A model generated the notes under the pieces. It saw nothing but the letters and a program-made list of their open reading frames with translations, did no database searches and was not told the DNA's origin. The position numbers and the translations under genes are program-made. Source: Mnemiopsis leidyi (Eukaryota; Ctenophora; Tentaculata; Lobata; Bolinopsidae). From it: a stretch of DNA of 40,181 nucleotides. The stretch is from contig JH155917.1 of NCBI GenBank assembly GCA_000226015.1, positions 1,088 through 41,268 of the forward strand. Reading direction: 5' to 3'. Below are positions 32,771-40,181 of the stretch, piece after piece (position 1 is the stretch's first letter; each line of letters starts with the position of its first letter).

Positions 32771-33266
32771 CTGTCAGCGATACTGTTTGGCCAACACGCA
32801 TTCATGTTTACTTTATTTAAGTCAAACAGCTTACAGTTTCTCTGATATTGATAATATCATAAATAGAAAGGTATTTATAGGAGGGGTCACAAATACTTAA
32901 TATCACCTGATATTGAAATTAGCTGTCCTAAACTTAACATTGGAGAATCGGTATGGCACGATGCAAGAATTTTGTGGCCCTTTTCTAAGAATACGTTTCT
33001 CTATAATTATAATAATCATTAGTTCAATAACTGCAAGTTCTAAAATGAACGACTCAATTTGTCTGATGAAATTTGAATACCTAGAGTCAAATAAATAAAA
33101 TTTGTAGTAGAATATACAGAAAACCCATCACACGAGTGCACTATCGTCCAACTAAAACATCTGAGGGCAATAATAAGCCCATATGATACTTTTCAACGTC
33201 TTAAAAAGTAAGCATTCTGAAATTCAAGTTAATAAAAAATTCATATCAATAATTTTCTAGCAAGCA
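32762..33266 (-). other. ANAPC4 to ENDOV intergenic region
   Basis: AT-rich spacer with no recognisable gene on either strand; short frames show no family signature. Confidence 0.5.
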
Positions 33267-35189
33267 TTATTCTTCTCCATTATCTTCCTCTAAGTCTAAT
33301 ATCTGAATCCTTCTGCCCTGAGAAGATATGATAGCACCAAGCCGTCTGTTTTCAGAGATAAATATCTTCTGTGTGTCTTGTGGAAGTTCAGTCTTCACAA
33401 TGTCATCCTCAAAGCAAATACAAATAGTTAGAGCATTGTTTGTAGCCTTGGTAACAAGGATAAAATCCCGATCATATCCGAATATGCTGATGATTTTATC
33501 AGTTATTGTATGTCTGTTCTGATTGCTGAGCTGCATGTTCTCTTCTGAGATAGATATCATGTTGATGATGTTGGTGTCGTTAACATATCGCAAGAGTTTC
33601 GCATCACTTGATAACGTGTAAAGGCTGGTGATATCAATAGACTGTGATGGAATGTCAAGATCACGGAGATTAAGCTCGAAGCATTTCAGGAGAGATTCTG
33701 TTAAAAGTTTGTGAGATTGAACAAGTGAAAGGTTGGGCTGGACAGTCAAATACGGTTTCTTGTCCTTTAACAAAGTCAAGACAGTGTCAAGAATCTTGTT
33801 GTTGTAGTACTCAGGTGGAACTAAGATGTTTTCCTCAGAAAAGTATTGCCACACTGTGTCGATGTTAAAGTGCGAAGTGTCAGCTCGTGTAGAAAACAAG
33901 TTTCCAGTCTTCAGAAACTTGACCACAAGATTTAGTTCGTCCTCAGATAGTTTAACAGTTGAACTGTTTCCATCGCTTAGTGAGATAGTTGCTTTAAGTA
34001 GCCACTTCAAAAACGAGCTCAATTTAGCTTTGGAATGGGTGATACATTGCAGCATCTCTTGAGCTTTTATCATAAGTCCAGCCAATTTGTTGATGGAATC
34101 CTGTACAGATGCCTCCTTCAATCCAAGCTCACCATACTTGTCATACCAACGTGACATTCCCAGAAGAAACTGAAGATGGGTAGCTAACGCATAACAACAA
34201 CACATAAAATTCTGGGTGATAAGTTTCTCTATTCCCTTGTAAGACTGCATGGTTGATTGCAAAAGTTTTGAAATCTCCTTCTCCTTCAGAGTGTGAACAA
34301 GGAAGTTCTCCAGGTCCATTGAGGCAGTTCCAGTGACGAGCAGATGGAGGAACTGTTCCGATAGATTGCTGGGGTGAAGTGACATGTGAAACGCAAATAA
34401 CTTTTTGTTGAACTCAGACAAAACGTCGTCCCAACTGTCTGTCATTGCTTTGAAGGTGGACAAGAGGTACTCAGACAAGGTTAAAACCTTGCTGTAAATC
34501 ATGGTCACATCGTTGATGTTATTGGTGTGTTCAGCAAGAGATTCGGTGTTGTAGACAGTACATCTCGTGGCAGAAGTCTGTTTGGTTACAACACACAGAT
34601 TCTTACCATCAGGTGTGACACCTACAGAGGCAATACCAGAAGCTGGCACGGAGCCAATATGAAGCATACCCTGCGCAGCTAGTCTCAGGCAACTCCTATC
34701 TTTGTCACACAACAACATAACATTTAGATCAGTCTTGCTCTCCAGCAGGTCTCTGATGGACATGATGTCAGTTTTAACGTCCTCTATCTGAGGTAGGTGT
34801 GGCTCTACAGGGGTGATGACCGGGAGTCTCGATGTGACACCTAGAGAACACCACGACACGACACTGTCTTGTGTGGAGGAGGAATGAAGCAATGTGCCAC
34901 CCTCGACACTGTACAAATTTACAACTTCCTTGAAGTTAACCGCCAGAACCTTACCGTCGCTCCTCCAAACAAGACCCTGGATGTCTCCCTCACCCTCCTC
35001 CTTCACAGTCCACACAGCTTGCCATGACATGCAGGTTCGGACAACAGAGAACTCCCCTGAGTGGTAGGATAGAGCAAGCAGGTCCATGGTGGGAGACCAT
35101 GCCGCGTGTTCTATCGGGTTAGCTGAGGTCCGATCTACTTGGAATGTCATCACCTGATCGGGATACAATTTGGTGATTTGGTACAACAT
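33267..35189 (-). CDS. ANAPC4: Anaphase-promoting complex subunit 4 (APC4)
   Basis: This intronless gene encodes 640 residues from the ATG at 35189. The frame opens 30 codons earlier at 35279, but starting at MLYQITKLYPDQ lines up with the human start MLRF. The N-terminal part has WD40-like blades (HAAWSPTMDLLALSYHSGE, then GLVWRSDGKVLAV). The middle is the helical APC4 long domain (FLHLLVTGTASMDL, a SYKGIEKLI block, SRWYDKYGELGL). The end is a beta-propeller return strand finishing QILDLEEDNGEE. APC4 is a scaffold subunit of the anaphase-promoting complex, the ubiquitin ligase that drives mitotic exit. The human protein is 808 residues with an acidic, sumoylated tail; here that tail is almost absent. 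Vertebrate ANAPC4 has many introns, so their absence is notable. Confidence 0.9.
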   Translation of the reverse strand: MLYQITKLYPDQVMTFQVDRTSANPIEHAAWSPTMDLLALSYHSGEFSVVRTCMSWQAVWTVKEEGEGDIQGLVWRSDGKVLAVNFKEVVNLYSVEGGTLLHSSSTQDSVVSWCSLGVTSRLPVITPVEPHLPQIEDVKTDIMSIRDLLESKTDLNVMLLCDKDRSCLRLAAQGMLHIGSVPASGIASVGVTPDGKNLCVVTKQTSATRCTVYNTESLAEHTNNINDVTMIYSKVLTLSEYLLSTFKAMTDSWDDVLSEFNKKLFAFHMSLHPSNLSEQFLHLLVTGTASMDLENFLVHTLKEKEISKLLQSTMQSYKGIEKLITQNFMCCCYALATHLQFLLGMSRWYDKYGELGLKEASVQDSINKLAGLMIKAQEMLQCITHSKAKLSSFLKWLLKATISLSDGNSSTVKLSEDELNLVVKFLKTGNLFSTRADTSHFNIDTVWQYFSEENILVPPEYYNNKILDTVLTLLKDKKPYLTVQPNLSLVQSHKLLTESLLKCFELNLRDLDIPSQSIDITSLYTLSSDAKLLRYVNDTNIINMISISEENMQLSNQNRHTITDKIISIFGYDRDFILVTKATNNALTICICFEDDIVKTELPQDTQKIFISENRRLGAIISSQGRRIQILDLEEDNGEE

Positions 35190-35196
35190 ATTTTCA

Positions 35197-35794
35197 CTGA
35201 TCTTTATGATCATTAAAACATTATACAAGATTGAAGATAGGAACCGGTACATTATGACCATTAAAACATTTACAGACAAAAAACATTGGTGGGAAAGGTA
35301 AGAAATTTATCTAAAATGATATCTCATCGAGTTATTGTTTTGAGAGAATGATAATATGTTTCAAGCCTTTAGGTTATATCTCCTTACATTTTGAAAGGAA
35401 TCGATCAAGGTAAAAATAAAACAAATAAGTTATAAATTGGATGATATCAAAGGTTCACCTTAGAGCTGACCGGTGCTAATTCTTTTGATAAAAATAAAGT
35501 ATGAAAACTACTGTAGCAACAAAAACAGCAAATCGTATCTTCTCTTGTCTCATATAATTCCAACTGATGCCAAGTGAATAAACAAATAAAATTATAATTG
35601 ATGCTGAAAATCAAATTATTCTTAAACTTCAAAGTTCCAATGCAATCCCGAAACCTACTGAATATTAAGCCGATTCACCGTGGTCACAAACTTCGGGGAA
35701 CCAAATAAAAGTTACAGCAATATCTACGGCACTGTAACATGCCACGAGCCTGGAGCTCCAAGTATAAATAAACTGCTGTTAACAATGCCACGAC
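35197..35794 (-). other. NAA10 to ANAPC4 intergenic region
   Basis: This spacer of about 600 bp holds the NAA10 3' UTR. A weak acceptor-like AAAGATCAG ends at 35197, 7 bases before the ANAPC4 ATG. No additional gene was recognised. Confidence 0.45.
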
Positions 35795-37330
35795 TTACTT
35801 CCCCGGACAAAGATTATCACAGATGTTTGGATCAACGTTCGACAAGTTCAATTCTCCGATTTTCTTCTCAAACTCTTCTTCTTCGTTTTCATCATGGTGC
35901 GATTTCCCGTTCTCTTTAATAGCTGACCTCTGTTCCAGAGCGTTTTTGTGGGAGCGTTTTCCTAGGCATTTCAGTTGTTCCCGTGTTTTTTCTACTTGTT
36001 CTAGGAGATTGCCTAAATCTTTTTTCATGGCGTACGCGTCTTCCCCATCTGCATAGTACTGAAAATGTGATGTTAAACTTATTAAATGAATGCAGTAAAT
36101 TTTACACGCCAATGATAACAGACAAAGACACAAACTAGTACAACGTTTTGTGTCGTGATGTCAAGCCTCAATTCAATAAAATGATTGAACAAAAATGAAT
36201 TTTTGGGGTTGATAACTCAATGACATCGCAAAGTTATGAGAACGTCATCAGAGAAAATGTTTATATCGTCTAAGCCATACATCATCCTCAAACAAGAAAT
36301 TTAATCTAAGTATTTTCGAGGTCCTTTAGGGAATTGCTTAAACCCTTAAAAAGTTAAAAGCATTTTAAAAGCCAGAAAACAAAATTTTATGCACTCAAAA
36401 GTTAAAAACTTACCTTGGGCTCAATATCGTCAACTTCAAACTTCAGAACACACTTGTACAGGGCCAGAGCAGCTCTGTTACTCTTCCTCACATGTAGAGA
36501 CACATACTTAGCTCCAAAGTTCTCCACCATGGCACGAGACGCTTGGTCCATCAGTTTCTTGGCTAGACCGAGTCTCCTGTTGGAGCGCTTAACTGCCAGC
36601 GAGGTGATGTGACCATGGGGAATCTGAAAGTAGGACTTTTACTGCGAGTGAATCGGACAAATCTGATATAGCAGTATTAAACACTTTTGCAATTATTATT
36701 CTGATAATTGTTACGCCTGGTTTTAAGTATAGAACTAGAATAATGCTTGTTCTCACTGCTGAGAGTACTCTGAGAAAATACGGGGATTACAGGAATTTTA
36801 CAAATATTTTAATAACCATACTTTTTTACCATGCTGGAATATATTACAAAGTTACAAGGCACCTGGTTTCCTATTTTGAAATCTTACTCGATAGGAAAAT
36901 AATTATCTTACATCATCTGGTTCCTCCTCCATTTTAGCAAGAACGTAACCACAAATCTTGTTATTTTCATCAACTGCAACGTAACTCAACTGGGGCCAAC
37001 TTAAACCGTGATAAAAATAGTACCTGAAAATATATTGAGGTCAAGAATGGAGGGATATCAAATCTTGAGTGCTACAAAACTCGATTATACCCCATTTGAC
37101 TGTTTAGGCTGTTCATGTTGGAACATGGTAATTGAAAAAAAACTACAGCAATCTGTACATACAATACTGCACAAACATACACTATGACAAGTGCAAACAA
37201 ACTGTAGCACATTCAAACATAAACTGTACACTGCCTCTCCTTACTTCATCTGATAGTTCTCTGGTAAACACAGCAGATTGCAGTGTTGCATGTTCATGAG
37301 GTCTGAGGTGGTGGCACATCTGATATGCAT
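35795..37330 (-). CDS. NAA10: N-alpha-acetyltransferase 10 (NatA catalytic subunit), 4 exons
   Basis: Exons in transcription order: 37330-37245, 37023-36912, 36623-36414, 36058-35795. All phases agree and the product is 223 residues (human 235). The protein follows human NAA10 almost residue for residue through the GNAT fold: [65 protein letters not shown], the acetyl-CoA loop RRLGLA at residues 82-87 (same numbering as human), [16 protein letters not shown] and [18 protein letters not shown]10 with NAA15 forms NatA, which acetylates nascent N-termini at the ribosome. The tail after residue about 150 is charged and variable, as in the family. The terminal codons GGG AAG TAA GTC overlap a perfect GTAAGT donor, so a spliced, longer C-terminus is possible, although I found no convincing next exon. 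Confidence 0.94.
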
Positions 37331-37827
37331 CTTGATCTCGTTGTACTTGTGTGGCTAGATTAACAGAACTGTTAATTAACTGTTAATTAAGTCATTACAA
37401 GCACAGCCCACAGTTTAGTAAACAGAATTTCTGCAGTTTTATACAATCAACGTTTTTAATAGAAGATTCTTCATCTCTTTTAGCCCATTTCTTTTTATAA
37501 AATGATAAAATTATAACAATTCTGTCAGGCACAATAAGTTAATTTACCATATGTTTCATCATTCTTACACGTAAACATAAAAATCTGCAAACTTCAAATA
37601 ATCAACATAACATCAAAGCATCAAGTAAAATGTATAAAAATCAATATTTCGGTTAGAGATCTGATCTATGCATGAATTTAAGAAAACAATCAAAATTTCT
37701 CTGGCTTGCAGTGAATAAAAATGTTGCACCGCAACTGAGAAATTTGATTTTGAGATCTAAATAAGATTATCAAATTTTATAATATAACACAGAAGTAAAA
37801 CTGTAAAGTCCGGAATGAGGCATTTTT
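37331..37827 (-). other. AtuA-like to NAA10 intergenic region
   Basis: AT-rich spacer of 497 bp with no gene seen. On the - strand an acceptor-like TTAATCTAG ends at 37355, 24 bases before the NAA10 ATG. Confidence 0.45.
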
Positions 37828-39663
37828 TTATCTTGAAATATAATAACTTTTCTCTTTCAGCCCTTCAACAATAAAATCTGAAAATATTTGTCCGATTGCC
37901 TTTCCTTGAGGATCTGTCTTTAAAGATGCTACACCACCACCTCCAAGGGCATTGTCAAGGACAAAGTTAAAGGCTCCAATGCCAGGAAGATTGTATTTAG
38001 TTACTACCAAATCTTCTCCCAAAAAGTTAAGATACTCCTTAACAGCATTTGAAGTTAATCTTGCATCTAAAACTTCATATAACGACTTGTCTCGACAAAT
38101 TATGCCAAGATTGGCAGAGTTTCCTTTGTCTCCACTCCTAAGAAAGGCCAGCTCTTCTAGTCGATATGAGTGATCTCCTTCTTTGACAACAGGATGTGTT
38201 ACCTCAGGTGGGGATTGTGGCTGGGTTGTGGAGAATTCTGTGTTTGAGTTTTCAAATTTTGTTTCATTGACAGATATTTCAACTAGATCCTTGGAGTAAT
38301 AAAACGGTCTGTACCTTAGGATAGGTGTGGGTCTAGGTCTACCCCCAACCAGAGTTGTAAAACCAGGCGCCATACCTGTGCTTGCTCCTGCGATCTCCTT
38401 GGCCCACATTTCTAAAGCTTTTTTATTATTGTGGCGCACACTACTCCAAACAACTACTTCTTTAGCAGCACTTGAGTCTATCGATTTGCCATAGTTTGAT
38501 CCACTACCAAGACACTCAACATTGACCTCCTCAAATTTACCCATACCCATCTTAGCAAAGATTTTCTCACATCTCTTGATGGTGCTCATAGCATTTAGCT
38601 TTCCTTTCTGTGCAGCATTTGGTCCAATCATTGGGGCCATGGATGTGGCCTTGTATCCATCAATGTAAGTCGCGCTGACTTTATATGTTGAGGATGGTGG
38701 TTTACCAACTGCACCAGATACCTCCACTTCATTTTCCCCAGTTTCTTTGATAGAAACATTTGAGAAATCGCAATTCACATCAGGCAGTGCATAACACTGA
38801 GAATCACCGATTTCATAGAGCATTTGTTCTGCAACTGTGCCAAAGGACACAAGCCCACCAGTATTAACTGGTTTGGTAACTTTAAATACTGCATTTTGCT
38901 GAACATCCACAATAGGAAATCCAACATTACTAAAATCTGGAACAAGGTGCCAATCAGTAAAATTACCTCCACTGCACTGGGCACCACATTCTACAAGATG
39001 CCCAGCAAGAGAGCCTTGGGCCAATTTATCAAAATCGTTCATGTTCCAGCCAAATTTATGAATAAGTGGTCCTAAAACAAGGGCTGAATCAACACATCTA
39101 CCCGTTATAACAATGTCAGCACCCCCATCAAGGGCCTTAGCAATGGGTTCTGCTCCAAGGTAGCAATTCATAGTATTATAAGGAATACCTTCAATTTCTG
39201 GAAGCTCTATACCTTTGTTAATCAGATCATCCCCGACCACTGATGCAACATTAAGACTTAATCCAAACTGCTGCAACAGGCCTTTAAGTGTCTTAGCACA
39301 TGCATCAGGGTTAAGTCCTCCAGCATTGACAACAACCTTTATGTTTTTTTCAGATAGCTTTGGACCAACGGGAGCTAAATGTTCGAAGAAGTCAGGGCAA
39401 AAGCCAAGCTCAGGTTTTCTTTTTTTCATTGCAGCAAGTAAAGACATAGTGACTTCAGCAAGATAGTCACCGACAAGAAAATCAATGTCACCCTTGTTAA
39501 CAAGTTGCTGAGCAGCAAATGAGCAAGAGTCTCCCCAAAAGCCTGAAAAGCACCCTATACGAACTCTTTCAGATGATGATGAAGAAAGGAATCGTTTTCT
39601 GTTAGTGCAATAAGATAACCATTTTGAATAAGTAAAAGCTGATTTACGCATGATCAGCATCAT
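37828..39663 (-). CDS. AtuA-like (DUF1446) protein with probable mitochondrial presequence
   Basis: This is an intronless frame of 611 residues. The first ~32 residues have Arg, Lys, Ser and aromatic residues with no acidic residue (RKSAFTYSKW, then NRKRFLSSSSS), as in a mitochondrial targeting peptide. Residues about 34-470 match the AtuA/DUF1446 family: RIGCFSGFWGDS, GDYLAEVTM, VVNAGGLNPDACA, GADIVITGRCVDSALVLGPL, HLVECGAQCSGGNF and VNTGGLVSFGTVAEQMLYEI. Residues about 510-605 are the small C-terminal domain often fused to it (AFLRSGDKGNSANLG). Bacterial AtuA belongs to the acyclic terpene utilisation (citronellol/geraniol) cluster, but its exact reaction is not established, so I assign no reaction here. 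A gap between the domains is Ser/Thr/Pro-rich. An acceptor-like TATTTTCAG ends at 39677, 13 bases before the ATG. Starting at the second or sixth codon ATG is equally possible. Confidence 0.85.
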   Translation of the reverse strand: MMLIMRKSAFTYSKWLSYCTNRKRFLSSSSSERVRIGCFSGFWGDSCSFAAQQLVNKGDIDFLVGDYLAEVTMSLLAAMKKRKPELGFCPDFFEHLAPVGPKLSEKNIKVVVNAGGLNPDACAKTLKGLLQQFGLSLNVASVVGDDLINKGIELPEIEGIPYNTMNCYLGAEPIAKALDGGADIVITGRCVDSALVLGPLIHKFGWNMNDFDKLAQGSLAGHLVECGAQCSGGNFTDWHLVPDFSNVGFPIVDVQQNAVFKVTKPVNTGGLVSFGTVAEQMLYEIGDSQCYALPDVNCDFSNVSIKETGENEVEVSGAVGKPPSSTYKVSATYIDGYKATSMAPMIGPNAAQKGKLNAMSTIKRCEKIFAKMGMGKFEEVNVECLGSGSNYGKSIDSSAAKEVVVWSSVRHNNKKALEMWAKEIAGASTGMAPGFTTLVGGRPRPTPILRYRPFYYSKDLVEISVNETKFENSNTEFSTTQPQSPPEVTHPVVKEGDHSYRLEELAFLRSGDKGNSANLGIICRDKSLYEVLDARLTSNAVKEYLNFLGEDLVVTKYNLPGIGAFNFVLDNALGGGGVASLKTDPQGKAIGQIFSDFIVEGLKEKSYYISR

Positions 39664-39676
39664 TTTAATAGCAGGT

Positions 39677-39685
39677 CTGAAAATA
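39677..39685 (-). promoter_or_regulatory. Splice-acceptor-like site before the AtuA-like gene
   Basis: On the - strand TATTTTCAG ends at 39677, then ACCTGCTATTAAA precedes the ATG at 39663. It may be a 5' UTR intron end or a trans-splice acceptor. Confidence 0.45.
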
Positions 39686-39829
39686 TATAGTTAGAATTAT
39701 AATTAGAATTAAAAGTTTTGTGTCACAATTGAAGCAGTTTTTTAATAATTTTTAAATTAAAAATAAAAGCTGCTGTCAGTGGGTTTTCACAATGATTATA
39801 GATGTCGTATGATTGGTGGAGTGATTCTT

Positions 39830-39995
39830 TCATAAGCCAAACTGATGACAAGAGAATAGTCTATTGTCCTTCAAGTATTCAGAAAGTTGTAGATAAACAA
39901 AGTATTCAATGACTAACAAAACATTATTTTCTTTGAATGGAAGTATTGATATTGGCCTATAATTGTTTGGATAAATTTTGTTGCCAGACATATGA
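39830..39995 (-). mobile_element. LINE reverse transcriptase N-terminal fragment
   Basis: On the - strand the segment reads NKIYPNNYRPISILP, then VYLQLSEYLKDNRLFSCHQFGL, the first conserved block of a non-LTR reverse transcriptase (NYRPISLLP ... LxxYLxxNxLxxxxQFGF). It is cut off at both sides, so it is a decayed remnant. Confidence 0.75.
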
Positions 39996-40119
39996 ATAAA
40001 ATAAAATAAATAAATAACAAATAATGATGCCAGCATCATCACAACTAATCTCCAAATGTATCTTAAAACTCTAAAATTCAATTAAAAGCTAAAATACTAA
40101 AATTCAAAAATCCTAATTA

Positions 40120-40181
40120 ATGTTAATAAATCTTTTTCTAGCTACAAAAGGGTTATCTTTGAGAAAGCTATTATATCTCAT
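40120..40181 (-). repeat. LINE 3' UTR-like fragment at the right edge
   Basis: The block around AGCTACAAAAGGGTTATCTTT matches the LINE 3' UTR segment at 268-318 (AGCTACCAAAGGGTTATCTTT with similar flanks), in the same orientation. The element probably continues beyond the window. Confidence 0.65.

Noticed and set aside
35190-35279. ANAPC4 start at the first ATG of the frame
   Set aside because: The extra 30 residues are hydrophobic and AT-codon-rich, unlike any APC4 N-terminus; the next Met aligns with the human start.
35680-35790. Extra NAA10 exon after the GTAAGT at the stop
   Set aside because: Candidate acceptors give very short introns and unremarkable peptides, so the simple stop was kept.

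Overview
The window is nuclear DNA of an animal. The genes are AT-rich, carry GT-AG spliceosomal introns, and include metazoan families: CatSper2, a homeodomain protein with an EH1 motif, VPS26, APC4 and NAA10. Decayed LINEs and small inverted-repeat elements lie between and inside them. Keeping CatSper and an AtuA-like gene suggests an invertebrate, perhaps an early-branching one, but the sequence alone does not fix the phylum.

Layout. Positions 1-2600 are mostly LINE debris plus a pogo/mariner-like MITE. From 3 to 18 kb all recognised genes are on the + strand: an intronless CCDC180-like coiled-coil gene (3044-7417), a 12-exon CatSper2 sperm calcium-channel gene (8034-14387) with an intronless papain-family protease gene inside intron 5 (10247-11371), and a 6-exon aquaporin (15794-17997). 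From 18.8 to 39.7 kb all recognised genes are on the - strand. In transcription order these are an AtuA/DUF1446-like protein with a probable mitochondrial presequence (39663-37828), NAA10 (37330-35795), APC4/ANAPC4 (35189-33267), endonuclease V (32754-31972), the retromer subunit VPS26 (31568-25704) and a homeobox gene (24369-18786). The two blocks converge near 18.4 kb. The right edge holds another LINE fragment.

The exon models for CatSper2, aquaporin, VPS26, NAA10 and the homeobox gene were built by hand. I matched splice phases and compared the proteins with known family members; all five models stay in frame across every junction.

How the genes relate. CCDC180 and CatSper2 are both linked to cilia or sperm flagella and sit head-to-tail. 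The other neighbours (APC/C, N-terminal acetylation, DNA/RNA repair, retromer) are housekeeping genes with no obvious common pathway. The most notable structural points are: splice-acceptor-like CAG sequences a few bases upstream of many start codons, with 400-620 bp spacing between tandem genes, which raises the possibility of spliced-leader trans-splicing or operon-like transcription; the nested protease; a likely short CatSper2 isoform lacking the conserved C-terminal module; and a 30-bp tandem array of forkhead-like sites in the homeobox intron. I see no convincing wholly new system.
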